This document shows positions 1-8,960 of a DNA stretch of 64,000 nucleotides, piece after piece. The notes beneath the pieces were generated by a model, which worked only from the letters and a program-made list of their open reading frames with translations, had not been told where the DNA came from and ran no database searches. The translations under genes and the position numbers were made by a program. The DNA lies in assembly GCA_009692115.1 (NCBI GenBank), contig SHZU01000001.1:1-64000 (forward strand), written 5' to 3'. Positions within the stretch are counted from its first letter, which is position 1. Each line of letters opens with the position of its first letter. Source of the stretch: Gemmatimonadota bacterium (GTDB lineage: Bacteria; Gemmatimonadota; Gemmatimonadetes; Gemmatimonadales; GWC2-71-9).

Positions 1-803
1 TGGAGACCGATGTTGCCGGTAAACCATTGCAACACGGGATTCAGCTTGAAGTACGAGCTGCCGCGAATCGCGGCCGTCGCGTAGTCCCATTCCCGATGCT
101 CATGCCAATAGGTATCCTCGAACTGATGCTGGGCGTAGAACAGCCCGATCCCCGCAGAGGCGGCGATGAACATGGCCGGGAAGTAGATCGCGAAGAACGG
201 ACCGAAACCGATCCACACCGAACAGGCGCCGCCGATGACCAGAATCGCGAGATTCGTCGACCAAACGCTGAACCGCTGGAGCTGGTTGAGCGGAACCCCC
301 TTGATCAGCCGTCGCTGGCTCAACATCAAGTAGATCGGCCCGAGCCCAAGCAGCACCAGCGGATGGCGCACAAAGCGGTAGCGCCGTCGTCGTTCGGGGG
401 TGAGTTCGGCATACTCGCATACCGTCATGGTCTCGATGTCGCCGTGTCCGCGTCGATCGAGGTCACCCGCGGAGGCATGGTGCAACGCATGGTCCTTCCG
501 CCACTGGGCAAAGGGCGTCAGCGTCAGGACACCGGTGATCCAGCCGACAATTTCATTGGCCCGCCGCGACTTGAAGAACGACCCGTGGCCGCAGTCGTGC
601 ATGATGATGAAGGTCCGCACCAACAACCCGCCCGCGGGAACCGCCAGCAACAAGGTCACGAGATACGAACCGGCGAGAGACCGGTGCATCAGCCAGAGCA
701 ACCCGGCCAAGGGCAGCAGCGTCGTGAGCAACTGGACGACGGCGCGACGGGTCTCCGGTTGCTGGTACCGCGCGACGACAGCGCCCCACGTAGTTCTCTC
801 CAT
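1..803 (-). CDS. Fatty acid desaturase, 3' end outside window
   Basis: Membrane di-iron acyl desaturase that would introduce a double bond into a membrane-lipid acyl chain. Read leftwards from the ATG at 803 it gives about 267 codons without a stop and runs off the window. The first histidine box HDCGH follows two hydrophobic segments, and the second box (HALHH, then a GHGD) follows a short polar stretch. The third box is expected just past the window edge, since the visible end (near LQWFTGNIG) is the sequence that normally precedes it. A good Shine-Dalgarno (GGGAGGT) lies about 11 nt before the ATG and fixes the start. Substrate position (delta-12 or other) cannot be told. Confidence 0.88.
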   Translation of the reverse strand, partial: MERTTWGAVVARYQQPETRRAVVQLLTTLLPLAGLLWLMHRSLAGSYLVTLLLAVPAGGLLVRTFIIMHDCGHGSFFKSRRANEIVGWITGVLTLTPFAQWRKDHALHHASAGDLDRRGHGDIETMTVCEYAELTPERRRRYRFVRHPLVLLGLGPIYLMLSQRRLIKGVPLNQLQRFSVWSTNLAILVIGGACSVWIGFGPFFAIYFPAMFIAASAGIGLFYAQHQFEDTYWHEHREWDYATAAIRGSSYFKLNPVLQWFTGNIGL

Positions 804-984
804 CAGAGCCGACCTCCCTTACAAAGAGCCTGCCCCTCGGCGGTGAGTCCATCAATGAGGTCCTTCGGGGATAGGGTCGGACGGTTCCCCGACCGGCGTC
901 AAAGCTACTGCCTCCAGGCGGCCGCCACCAACTCGGCCCGGCTCGGCGCGATGCCCCCACCACCCCGGGTCCGCGAAGCCGTAT

Positions 985-3174
985 ATGGTGTATCTTGTTC
1001 CGGTGCTTCGACTGCTCCTCCTCGGCTTGACCGTTCCCCTCTCCGCTCAGGAGCACCGGTCCCCCGAACTGGCCGTCGTCCGCATCGCCCCAGGCACCGC
1101 CGTGCGGCTCGACGGCCAACTCACCGAACCGTTCTGGCAGGCCGTCCCGGCCGCCACGGATTTCCGCCAGCGCGAGCCCGCGGTCGGCCAACCGGCCACC
1201 GAGGCCACCGAGGTCCGGGTCGTGATCGACGGTGCCACGGTCTACATCGGCATCCTGGCCCGGGACTCCCGGCCCGAGCAAGTGATCGCCCGAATCCTTC
1301 AGCGGGACCAAGTCGTCCGGGTTAGTGATTTCGAACCCGGGCTCCACTACCAGGGCGACGATGTGGTCGCGATTCTCCTCGATCCGATGCACGATCGCCG
1401 TTCGGCATACGTGTTCGCGACCAACGCCAATGGCGCCGAGTTCGACGCCCTGGTCAGCAACGACGGCCAAGCCACGAACGCCGACTGGCGGGGCGTCTGG
1501 CAAGTCGCCGCGAGCCGAACGGCCGAAGGCTGGAGTGCCGAATTCGCGATTCCCCTTCGATCGATCCGGTATCCCTCCGACAGCGCGGCCATTTGGGGAT
1601 TCAACGTCGTTCGCTATCAGGCCCGGAGCAACGAGGAATCACTCTGGACCTCGTGGGGACGCGACCCTGAAGGCTTTCATCGGGTGAGCAACGGCGGGCA
1701 CCTCGCCGGGATCGGTGCGCTGCCCCGCCCCGGCACCAACCTCGACGTCAAACCGTACCTCCTCGGCGGAACCAGCCGCGAAGTCGACGGCGACCTGGTC
1801 ACGAACAGCGGCCGGATCGAAGCCGGCCTCGACCTCAAGACCGAGATCGCGCCCGGAATGCTTCTCGATCTCACCGCCAACACCGATTTTGCCCAGGCCG
1901 AGGTCGATGATGAAAAGGTCAACCTGACTCGGTTCAACCTCTTTTTTCCGGAGAAGCGGGACTTCTTTCTCGAGAACGCCGGGATCTTCGAGTTCGGATT
2001 CAGGAGTTCATTCGAGCCGCCGCCGTTCCTGATGTTTTTTTCCCGCCGGATCGGAGTGGCCAACGACGGCCCCGTGCCGTTGCTGGGCGGGCTCCGCCTC
2101 ACCGGCCGCGCCGGGCGCCAGTCGATCGGCGTCTTGAATGTCGTGACCGACCCCGCGTTCGGGGTCCCCCGTCAAAACCATGCTGTGGTCCGGGTCAAGC
2201 GCGACTTCAGCACCGGCGGATACCTTGGCGCGATGGCCACCGACCAACGCTCAGGCGATGACTGGAACACCGCGGGCGGCGTCGACTTCCTGATGCGGCC
2301 AAGCCCCTCGTTCACCGTGCAGGGCTACGCGGCCATCACGACCGCGCAAGCGGCCCGGGCCGGGTACTCGGGCCGGATCGACGCCCAGTATCAGACCGAC
2401 CGGTTCGGAGCCGAGTTGGCCCATCTCTTCGTCGACGGGAACGCCCGGGCCGACCTCGGATTCGTCACCCGGACCGATATCCAACGGAGCGACGCGAATG
2501 TCCGGGTCACGACCCGCCCCAAGCTGCTCGGTCTCCGCCGTCTCGATCTCTTGATGTACGGACAACTCATCACCAATGGCGCCGGCACGGTCCAAGACTG
2601 GATGGTGTCCCCGAACCTCTCCGCCGACTGGAACTCGGGCGATCGCCTTTTTGCCTGGTATACCGGTGGTTCCACCCGGCTGGATGAGGGTTTCGCGCTC
2701 TCCGACAGTGTGCCGGTTCCCGCGGGGCAGTACGACACGTGGTCATTCAATTGGTTCGCGAGCACCAGCCAGCGACGGCCGATCGTGCTTCGAACCAACC
2801 TCACGCTGCAAGGGATGTATGGCGGGACGATCCACTCCCTTGGGGGCGAACTGTCGGCCGCGCCATCGCCCAACCTCGCGCTTGCCTTCAACGTCAATCG
2901 GAGCCTCGTCGATTTGCCCGGCGGAAGCTTCACGGCCGATCTGGCCACCATGAGGCTTACGGTGGCCCTCTCGACCAAACTAGTTGCCAACACCCTGCTC
3001 CAATACAACGCGTTCGAACGGGATCTGGGCGCGAACTTCCGGGTCGGCTACACCTTTCGCACGGGGAGCGACCTGTTCCTGGTGTTCAACGAGCGGCGCG
3101 GCGACGGCACCCGACTCTGGGCTCCGCGGGAGCGGGCCGGTCTGGTCAAACTGACCTATCTGTCGCGGTGGTAG
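985..3174 (+). CDS. Secreted DUF5916 outer-membrane barrel protein with N-terminal CBM9-like domain
   Basis: 729 aa. A signal peptide (hydrophobic run VLRLLLLGL, cleavage near SAQ) is followed by a carbohydrate-binding family 9-like beta-sandwich (about residues 25-210) and a DUF5916 region rich in alternating hydrophobic strands, consistent with an outer-membrane barrel. The DUF5916 signature around FFPEKRDFFLENAGIFEFG is present near residue 320. The C-terminus ends in aromatic SRW as barrels do. The function of the family is unknown; a role in glycan or peptide binding at the cell surface is inference. No clear Shine-Dalgarno precedes the ATG. A second member follows at 3673-6000, separated by gene debris. 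Confidence 0.85.
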   Translation: MVYLVPVLRLLLLGLTVPLSAQEHRSPELAVVRIAPGTAVRLDGQLTEPFWQAVPAATDFRQREPAVGQPATEATEVRVVIDGATVYIGILARDSRPEQVIARILQRDQVVRVSDFEPGLHYQGDDVVAILLDPMHDRRSAYVFATNANGAEFDALVSNDGQATNADWRGVWQVAASRTAEGWSAEFAIPLRSIRYPSDSAAIWGFNVVRYQARSNEESLWTSWGRDPEGFHRVSNGGHLAGIGALPRPGTNLDVKPYLLGGTSREVDGDLVTNSGRIEAGLDLKTEIAPGMLLDLTANTDFAQAEVDDEKVNLTRFNLFFPEKRDFFLENAGIFEFGFRSSFEPPPFLMFFSRRIGVANDGPVPLLGGLRLTGRAGRQSIGVLNVVTDPAFGVPRQNHAVVRVKRDFSTGGYLGAMATDQRSGDDWNTAGGVDFLMRPSPSFTVQGYAAITTAQAARAGYSGRIDAQYQTDRFGAELAHLFVDGNARADLGFVTRTDIQRSDANVRVTTRPKLLGLRRLDLLMYGQLITNGAGTVQDWMVSPNLSADWNSGDRLFAWYTGGSTRLDEGFALSDSVPVPAGQYDTWSFNWFASTSQRRPIVLRTNLTLQGMYGGTIHSLGGELSAAPSPNLALAFNVNRSLVDLPGGSFTADLATMRLTVALSTKLVANTLLQYNAFERDLGANFRVGYTFRTGSDLFLVFNERRGDGTRLWAPRERAGLVKLTYLSRW

Positions 3175-3210
3175 CGCACGATGGGTAGCTGCAACCGAAT
3201 CATCAGACTC

Positions 3211-3460
3211 CCATCACTCGCCCGATCAGCGCAAGCGACGGCCCGGCCAGCCAGCCGCCATCCACCTCGACCGCGCTGCCGGTGGTATAGCCGGCGGCGT
3301 CCGAGCGGGGCGATCGTCTTCACGATCCCGAGCTTGGCCTCCGCACCCGCCTGCTGATTGATCGGCGTGTCGATGGTGCCGGGGCAGACACAGTTCACCA
3401 GGATGCGACGGGGCCCGAGTTCGACGGCCGTCGATCCCAGCGATGCGGCGACCTTCACCC
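3211..3460 (-). pseudogene. Short-chain dehydrogenase/reductase remnant
   Basis: The minus strand encodes the C-terminal part of a classical SDR: VELGPRRILVNCVCPGTIDTP, then IAPLGR. About 20 residues are missing after that and the frame changes. The adjacent frame carries DAAGYTTGSAVEVDGGW and the end LIGRVMGV followed by TGA, which is the normal SDR C-terminus. The Rossmann N-terminus and the Ser-Tyr-Lys catalytic region are absent. Truncation plus deletion plus frameshift make this a dead fragment. It partly faces the dipeptidase fragment on the other strand. Confidence 0.75.
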
Positions 3461-3478
3461 CTGAAAGGCTGAGCGCCG

Positions 3479-3630
3479 GCCCCGTCCGGACCGTCGCGGG
3501 GTTCGAGGACATCTCGAAGCTCCCCGCCCTGATCGCCGGACTGAGAAAGCGCGGGTGGACGGAGCGCGAACCCGACTTGGTTCTGGGCGAAAACTGGCTT
3601 CGGGTCTGGGGCCGGGTGTGGGGCGGTTGA
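3479..3630 (+). pseudogene. Membrane dipeptidase (M19) C-terminal remnant
   Basis: The frame ending at TGA 3630 reads VAGFEDISKLPALIAGLRKRGW and then LGENWLRVWGRVW. This matches the conserved end of renal-type M19 dipeptidases (GxEDvSKlPnLtaxLlxRGw, iLGxNfLRvf). The zinc ligands and the rest of the roughly 350-residue enzyme are missing. The upstream part of the frame is antisense to the SDR remnant and shows no dipeptidase similarity. It is a fragment left by a deletion. Confidence 0.7.
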
Positions 3631-3659
3631 GATCCGGGCGCGCGACCGGCAAACAGCAC

Positions 3660-3665
3660 TAGTTT
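3660..3665 (+). promoter_or_regulatory. Putative -10 box for the second DUF5916 gene
   Basis: TAGTTT ends 7 nt before the ATG at 3673 and there is no Shine-Dalgarno in between, so a transcript would start at or next to the ATG. No convincing -35 hexamer is seen. Belongs to the set of leaderless-type starts described in the findings. Confidence 0.4.
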
Positions 3666-3672
3666 ACAGGCC

Positions 3673-6000
3673 ATGCTCCTCGCCGTCGTCACCGCGCTCC
3701 AGACCGGCCAAGTTCGCCCTGCGCCGCACGTCACACCCCCGCGGATCGAAGCCGAAGTGCGAATCGACGGCATCCTCGGCGAACCCGTCTGGGCCCGCGC
3801 GGCGCGGCTTACCGATTTCTCCCAGTTCAGCCCCTCCGACGGTCGGCCCGCCGAAGACCCGACCGAGGTGCTGGTCTGGTACTCCTCCACCGCGATCCAC
3901 TTCGCCGCCCGCGCCACGGCGCCGCCGGGCAGCGTTCGGGCCCACCTGACCGACCGCGACAAGGGGATCCAGAGCGACGACTACATCGAGATCTACCTCG
4001 GCACCTTCAACGACGGCCGTCAGGCGTTTGTCTTTGCGGTCAATCCGCTCGGTGTTCAGGCCGACGGCTCGATCATGGAAGGGTCGACCCGCCGGTCGGC
4101 CTACGGCGAGGGCGCTGACCGGGGCGGCCGCGAACACCCCAACCTGACCCCCGATTTCACTTTCGAGTCGAAGGGGCGGCTCACCGAAACCGGCTACGAG
4201 GTGGAAGTCCGGATCCCCTTCAAGAGCCTCCGCTACCAAGCGGGTGAGCGGCAGGACTGGTCGCTTCAGATCGTCCGGCGGGTCGCCGCCACGGGACGCG
4301 AAGACACCTGGGCCCCGGCCCAGCGGGCCGCGACCTCGTTCGTGGGCCAAAGCGGCATCATGGTCGGACTCGAAGGACTCCGTCGCGGCCGGGTGCTCGA
4401 GGTCACCCCCATCGCCACCAGCACCGTGAGCGGCGCACCGCGCCTCGGCGGCTGGGCGTACGGCGGAGGCCGGCCCGAACTCGGCGGCAACCTCAAATGG
4501 GGCCTCTCCGCCAACCTCACCTTCAACGGCACGGCCCATCCGGATTTTTCCCAGGTTGAGTCCGACGCCGGCCAGTTGGTGACCGATCCCCGGCGCGCCA
4601 TCTTCTTTGCCGAGAAACGGCCGTTCTTCCTCGACGGGTTCGAGTACTTCACCACGCCGAGTCAGGTGATCTATACCCGGCGGATCGCCGCGCCGATCGG
4701 GGCCGCCAAGATCACCGGCCGAGTCTCCGGAATGAGCTTTGGGTTTCTCTCCGCGATCGACGACCGGGCCACCTCGGCCACCGGACGGAGCCATCCGGTC
4801 AACAACCTGCTCCGGCTTCAGCGCACCATCGGGAGCCGGTCACGGTTAGGCATGGCCTACACCGACCGGGTCGACGGCCGTGACTACAACCGGGTCGGCG
4901 AGATCGACGGGCGGCTGGCGTTGAGCCCGCTCACTAGCTTCTCGTTCTTCGGCGCGGTCAGCCGCGACCGGAACGCAACCGGCACCCGGACTGCCCCGAT
5001 CGGATACGCCGAGTTCCGCCACACCGGGCGGCGGTTCGGGCTTCAGGCCACCCTCAACGCGGTGTCGGACCAGTTCGTGGCCGGGAGCGGGTTCATCAGC
5101 GAGCCGGATATGGTCCAGGTCTCGATCGGCCCGTCGGTCACCTTCTATGGCCGGCGCGGCGCCCTGGTCGAACGGATCAGCACCTCGCTCTACGCCGATC
5201 TGATCTGGGCCTATCCCGATTTCCGGAGCGGCCAGGCCTCGCGCGACCGGCGGGTGATGCAGCGTCTCAACCTGACCCTCCGGGGCGGCTGGGACATCGG
5301 GTTGACCGGATACCGATTCAATTATGGCTACGACCGCCGGCTGTTCCGGGACTACGCCATCCAAGTGCCCGCCGGCGCGGGACGCGACACCGTACCCTAT
5401 CCCGCCGCTCAGCGCCTCCCGTCGCTCGCCGGAGGGCTCACGATCAGCACCCCGGAACTCGCCGGGTTCCTGCTCGACGTCTACGTCGCCTTCGGCAAGG
5501 ATATCAACTACGCCGAGTGGTCTGCGGCCGACATCGCCGTCGGCCGTTTGGGGCTCGCCTACCGGCCGACCCCGAAACTCCGGGCCGAGTCGACGCTGCC
5601 GTTGCAGATCTTTCATCGGGCATCGGACGGGTCGTTCGTGTCGCGGAAACTCCTCCCGCGGCTCAAGGTCGAATATCAGCTGTCGCGGGCGGTGTTCCTC
5701 CGGGTGGTGGGCGAGTACCAGGCCTTCCAGCGCGACAGCCTCCGTGACGATACCCGGACCAACGCCCCGATCCTGATCCGAGACCCGGGCACCGGGCGGT
5801 ATCGCCGGGACCTCGCCCTCCCGGTCGACCAGAACGCCTTCCGGCTCGACCTGTTGTTCTCCTATCAGCCAACGCCGGGCACGGTGTTCTTCGCGGGTTA
5901 TGGAAGCAGTATGGCCGAGGAGGAGGCGTTCCGGTTCCGGGGCCTCAGCCGGTCGCGAGACAATTTCTTCCTCAAGTGGAGTTATCTGCTTCGGCTCTAG
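3673..6000 (+). CDS. DUF5916 outer-membrane barrel protein with CBM9-like domain
   Basis: 775 aa, paralogous in architecture to the protein at 985-3174. A short hydrophobic N-terminus (MLLAVVTALQ) is followed by the CBM9-like module (IEAEVRIDGILGEPVW, about residues 22-200) and a long beta-strand region. The family signature recurs as FFAEKRPFFLDGFEYF near residue 315. The C-terminal WSYLLRL is compatible with a barrel end. The signal peptide is short with this start; no better upstream start exists. Function unknown; surface binding or import of a glycan or peptide is only a guess from the domain pair. Confidence 0.85.
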   Translation: MLLAVVTALQTGQVRPAPHVTPPRIEAEVRIDGILGEPVWARAARLTDFSQFSPSDGRPAEDPTEVLVWYSSTAIHFAARATAPPGSVRAHLTDRDKGIQSDDYIEIYLGTFNDGRQAFVFAVNPLGVQADGSIMEGSTRRSAYGEGADRGGREHPNLTPDFTFESKGRLTETGYEVEVRIPFKSLRYQAGERQDWSLQIVRRVAATGREDTWAPAQRAATSFVGQSGIMVGLEGLRRGRVLEVTPIATSTVSGAPRLGGWAYGGGRPELGGNLKWGLSANLTFNGTAHPDFSQVESDAGQLVTDPRRAIFFAEKRPFFLDGFEYFTTPSQVIYTRRIAAPIGAAKITGRVSGMSFGFLSAIDDRATSATGRSHPVNNLLRLQRTIGSRSRLGMAYTDRVDGRDYNRVGEIDGRLALSPLTSFSFFGAVSRDRNATGTRTAPIGYAEFRHTGRRFGLQATLNAVSDQFVAGSGFISEPDMVQVSIGPSVTFYGRRGALVERISTSLYADLIWAYPDFRSGQASRDRRVMQRLNLTLRGGWDIGLTGYRFNYGYDRRLFRDYAIQVPAGAGRDTVPYPAAQRLPSLAGGLTISTPELAGFLLDVYVAFGKDINYAEWSAADIAVGRLGLAYRPTPKLRAESTLPLQIFHRASDGSFVSRKLLPRLKVEYQLSRAVFLRVVGEYQAFQRDSLRDDTRTNAPILIRDPGTGRYRRDLALPVDQNAFRLDLLFSYQPTPGTVFFAGYGSSMAEEEAFRFRGLSRSRDNFFLKWSYLLRL

Positions 6001-6032
6001 CGGGTCGGCTGGCGGCCCGGAAAACCACACGG

Positions 6033-6038
6033 TACCAT
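6033..6038 (+). promoter_or_regulatory. Putative -10 box before a dead gene
   Basis: TACCAT lies 7 nt before the ATG at 6046 with no Shine-Dalgarno, the same spacing as at other first genes here. It suggests the fragment that follows was once an expressed gene. Confidence 0.3.
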
Positions 6039-6045
6039 ATCCCGG

Positions 6046-6141
6046 ATGAAACCCTCCGAATACACCGCCTTGGATGGCCTCGCGCTCACGCGGGCGGCGC
6101 TCGGGGTTCCACTCGAGGCGCCCAAACCCCTGGTACCGTGA
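6046..6141 (+). pseudogene. Short N-terminal gene remnant, possibly amidase-like
   Basis: 31 codons beginning MKPSEYTALDGLALTRAALGV and ending at TGA 6139-6141. The pattern (M-x-P-x-[ED]-Y-x-x-x-D-x-x-x-L) resembles the N-terminus of amidase-signature enzymes, but no catalytic part follows, so the assignment is weak. The next 260 bases hold no recognisable reading frame, although pieces of frame look protein-like (for example around LLRFAHRPEFADDRTLAEQ near 6190-6245). Confidence 0.3.
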
Positions 6142-6403
6142 AATCTGAGCGCCCGGCCCCCGGGCGGAGCGGACGGACGCGTTCTCCAAACTGCTCCGAT
6201 TCGCGCACCGCCCCGAGTTCGCCGACGACCGCACCCTCGCCGAACAGGAGTTTGGGTCGGATCGCCTGGAGCGAATGGCCCCCACCTGGCCGACGAAATC
6301 GGCGCCGATCAGCAGCTGCTCGGCGCCTTTCTTACTTGGCTCGGCTTCGACTTTGCGCTGATCGAGGGGCCCGACCTCACGCTGGCGCACCGATCCAACC
6401 ACA

Positions 6404-6559
6404 CTCGCCCGCGTCGCGGCGGAGTGCGGCTACTTCGACCAATCGCATTTGATCCGGGACTTTCGGGATTTCGCGGGGGCGGCGCCGGCCGGTTTCCTGG
6501 CGAGCGCGCCGGAGTTCACCGCGTTCTTTACCGCTGGCCCCCCGCCGAGCGGACGGTAG
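6404..6559 (+). pseudogene. AraC-family transcription factor, C-terminal remnant
   Basis: The frame ending at TAG 6557-6559 reads LARVAAECGYFDQSHLIRDF and then FAGAAPAGF. This is the second helix-turn-helix of AraC/XylS regulators (A-x-x-x-G-F/Y-x-D-Q-S-H-x-x-R-x-F-x-x-x-x-G). The first helix-turn-helix and the sensor domain are not found upstream in any frame. About 50 codons survive. It sits beside the amidase-like remnant, so this 570-base stretch is the residue of at least two lost genes. Confidence 0.7.
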
Positions 6560-6571
6560 GCCCCGCCGACT

Positions 6572-7339
6572 TCACCCGGCTCGGGCCAAGAGCCAGAGAA
6601 ACGAGCCGAATCCGATGGCCACGACGGCCCGCCGAACCCACTCTTGACCGACCCGTTGAGCCAGTCGCGACCCGACGTATCCGCCGACCAGACTCGAGGC
6701 CGCCATCACCAACGCCAGCGGCCAGACCACGGCGCCTTTGGCGGCAAACAACAGCGCCGCCACCAGATTAGCCGACAACGCGCCCCAGACCTTGAGGGCG
6801 TTCATCTTGTGAATGTCGGTCAATCCGAAGAGGCCGAGCACGCCTAACGTCAGGATGCCGATGCCGGCGCCGAAGTACCCGCCGTAGATCCCGACAAGGA
6901 ACTGGACCACCAGGAACGCCGGGGGAGGTTTTGGGGCCACCTCGCCGAGCGGCTGGTGGCCGCGGAGCCACCGAACGAGCGGCCCGTTCGAAACGAACAG
7001 GACGGTAGCGCCGAGCACCAGGAACGGCACGATCCGTTCGAACCGGTCGTTGCCGGTGGTGAGCAAGAGCCAGGCGCCGAGAATTCCGCCCAGAATGCCG
7101 GTCACGCCGATACTCGCCACCCAGCCGCCCACGCCGGCAAACTGGCGCCGGTAGCCCCAGAGGCTGCCGAACGCGCCGGGCCAGAGCGCCATGGTGTTGG
7201 TGGTGTTGGCCGTGAGCGGGGCGATGCCGAGCGCCACGAGGATCGGAAAGGTGACTAGGGTCCCGCCGCCGGCGATCGAGTTGATCGCGCCACCGACCAG
7301 TGCCGCGAGCGCGGCCAGCAGGAGTGATCCAACTGGCAT
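6572..7339 (-). CDS. TSUP family (TauE/SafE) membrane anion exporter
   Basis: 255 aa, about eight hydrophobic segments. It starts with the typical GGAINSIAGGGTLVTFP motif of the TauE/SafE family, and the second half repeats it as GIYGGYFGAGIGILTLG. Family members export sulfite, organosulfonates or related anions; the substrate here is unknown. The start ATG (7339) overlaps the TGA of the serine hydrolase by one base (TGATG), so the two are translationally coupled. A longer frame upstream of this ATG lies antisense and inside the neighbouring gene and was rejected. Confidence 0.88.
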   Translation of the reverse strand: MPVGSLLLAALAALVGGAINSIAGGGTLVTFPILVALGIAPLTANTTNTMALWPGAFGSLWGYRRQFAGVGGWVASIGVTGILGGILGAWLLLTTGNDRFERIVPFLVLGATVLFVSNGPLVRWLRGHQPLGEVAPKPPPAFLVVQFLVGIYGGYFGAGIGILTLGVLGLFGLTDIHKMNALKVWGALSANLVAALLFAAKGAVVWPLALVMAASSLVGGYVGSRLAQRVGQEWVRRAVVAIGFGSFLWLLARAG

Positions 7340-8598
7340 CAGGGCGTCACGCCGCGCGCGGCCTCGACGACCCCGCCCAGAAACGCCCGGGACTCGGCCC
7401 ACCGCGGAGCGGCGTCCGGCTCGGGCCATGCGCTCCAGATCACGACGACCATCCGTTCGGCCGGGTTGAGATAGAGGATCTGCCCGAAGATCCCTTCCCC
7501 CTCGAACGCGCCGTCGTGGTTCGGGAGCGCGGCTGGACCCTTCGGGTACGACCACCAGAAATAGCCATAGCCCAGCGGATAGTCAGGATACAACTTGCCG
7601 TACCCGTTCGCGGGAGAGTCGGCTCGAGGGTGGCTCGCCTCGGCGACCCATCCGGCCGGCAGCACCTGCCGGCCCCCGGCCGTACCGCCGCCCAAGATGA
7701 ACTGCCCAAACCGGCCATAGTCGCGAAGTGTCGCGTTGACGCCGCCCCCCGCGAACTCCTGACCCCCGTCGGACTCGAGGCGCCAATACCCGTCGCTCTC
7801 CATCCCGAACGGCTTCCAGATTCTTTCGGACAGGTAGTCCGACAGAGTCTTGCCCGTGGCCGCTTGGACCACCATCCCAGCCAGTTGGGTCTCGCCGGTA
7901 TTGTAGTTGTAGATCGTTCCCGCCGGACCGGCTCGGGGCAACGCTTTCATGACGTTGAGGATGCAGCCCGCCAGCCGGTCCGTGAGACACTGCGTGATCT
8001 TGGCGATGTCAGCACTCCGGTCGGTATAGGCCTCATTGTATTTGACGCCCGAGGCCATCTGCAGGGCCTGCCGAATCGTGACCCCGTCATATGCCGATCC
8101 CGTGAGCGCCGGCAGGTACTTGGTGAGCGGGTCTTCGATGCTCTTGATCGATCCGTCCTGAACCGCCGCCCCCACCAGGGTCGAAACAAACGACTTCCCG
8201 ACTGAGAAGGAAATCCACTTGGTGGCAGCGTCGTTCCCCTGCCGGTATCGCTCATCGAGGATCTTGCCGTCCTTGAGGATCAGCAATCCAGTGACGTGAT
8301 TGCGAACCATGAAACTGTCGATGCCCAAGGCCCGGCTCCCAATCTGATACCGGATCGCCGGGAGCGGCGAGGCCGACTTCGGCAGCGGGAAGACCGTGGC
8401 ACCCCGCGCGAATGCTCGAACCGGCGAGGCCTGGTCCATGTGTCGATACCGGGGCACCTGCTGGTCGGGCCGCAGAAACAGAATATTCTCGGCCAAGCCA
8501 AGCGAGTCGATCGTGGCAACCGGTTTGGAGGCCGAGTCGGCGCAGCCGATCAGGACCGCGACCGCCAGAACGAGCGTCGTCCTGGAGTGAATTGTCAT
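7339..8598 (-). CDS. Secreted serine hydrolase, beta-lactamase/class C esterase fold
   Basis: 419 aa. The N-terminus is a lipoprotein-type signal (LAVAVLIGC, Cys about residue 18). The class C/esterase motifs are SVGK (SxxK nucleophile), YNY (YxN) and a late HDG in place of KTG. The family covers D-aminopeptidases, esterases and penicillin-binding hydrolases acting in the periplasm. The ATG at 8598 has a clear GAGAGG Shine-Dalgarno; the upstream in-frame ATG at 8658 has none. The TGA overlaps the start of the TSUP gene. Confidence 0.88.
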   Translation of the reverse strand: MTIHSRTTLVLAVAVLIGCADSASKPVATIDSLGLAENILFLRPDQQVPRYRHMDQASPVRAFARGATVFPLPKSASPLPAIRYQIGSRALGIDSFMVRNHVTGLLILKDGKILDERYRQGNDAATKWISFSVGKSFVSTLVGAAVQDGSIKSIEDPLTKYLPALTGSAYDGVTIRQALQMASGVKYNEAYTDRSADIAKITQCLTDRLAGCILNVMKALPRAGPAGTIYNYNTGETQLAGMVVQAATGKTLSDYLSERIWKPFGMESDGYWRLESDGGQEFAGGGVNATLRDYGRFGQFILGGGTAGGRQVLPAGWVAEASHPRADSPANGYGKLYPDYPLGYGYFWWSYPKGPAALPNHDGAFEGEGIFGQILYLNPAERMVVVIWSAWPEPDAAPRWAESRAFLGGVVEAARGVTP

Positions 8599-8603
8599 CT
8601 GGA

Positions 8604-8861
8604 TTATCCTCTCATTCGGCGAACCTGAGTATTGGGCGACCAGGTCGTTCGAGTCCAACGATCGTCGGATCCCCGAACCGCGACCGTGATCGATCCGCTG
8701 CCCCAGCTCACCAGTTTGCCCTCGATATCACCGGCCGCCAGCAAGAACCGGTCTCCCGGGTGAAGGCTCGAGAGCGGGCCGGCCGGATCGATTTCGATCT
8801 GGAGGCCAAGGGTCAGCTGACCCGGAGGGGCATAATCGCCCGCGAGATGATAAGTCGACAT
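8604..8861 (-). CDS. Small hypothetical protein
   Basis: 85 aa beginning MSTYHLAGDYAPPGQ. No motif, signal or membrane segment is recognised. The sequence looks protein-like (GDRFLLAAGDIEGKLVSWGSG reads like a small beta fold), but there is no Shine-Dalgarno and no conserved neighbour. It ends 5 nt before the serine hydrolase start on the same strand, so it could be the first gene of that unit. It may also be chance. Confidence 0.4.
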   Translation of the reverse strand: MSTYHLAGDYAPPGQLTLGLQIEIDPAGPLSSLHPGDRFLLAAGDIEGKLVSWGSGSITVAVRGSDDRWTRTTWSPNTQVRRMRG

Positions 8862-8960
8862 GCCGCACGAGATGGAGAAAACGGGTGACCCGGACACCGG
8901 ACCATAAGCTAATCGCGGAGGAGCAGTTTTCCTCGCACCGTGATTTGTTCCGCTCGGTAG

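Noticed and set aside
875-894. GGTCGG/CCGACC inverted repeat before the first DUF5916 gene
   Set aside because: Only 6 bp, no T-run, and placed in a divergent gap where a terminator is not expected.
553-1503. Long minus-strand open frame opposite the first DUF5916 gene
   Set aside because: High-GC antisense shadow; no motif, and both real genes read clearly in other frames.
4846-6402. 518-codon minus-strand open frame
   Set aside because: Antisense of the second DUF5916 gene; composition is Arg/Gly/Glu-rich noise with no domain.
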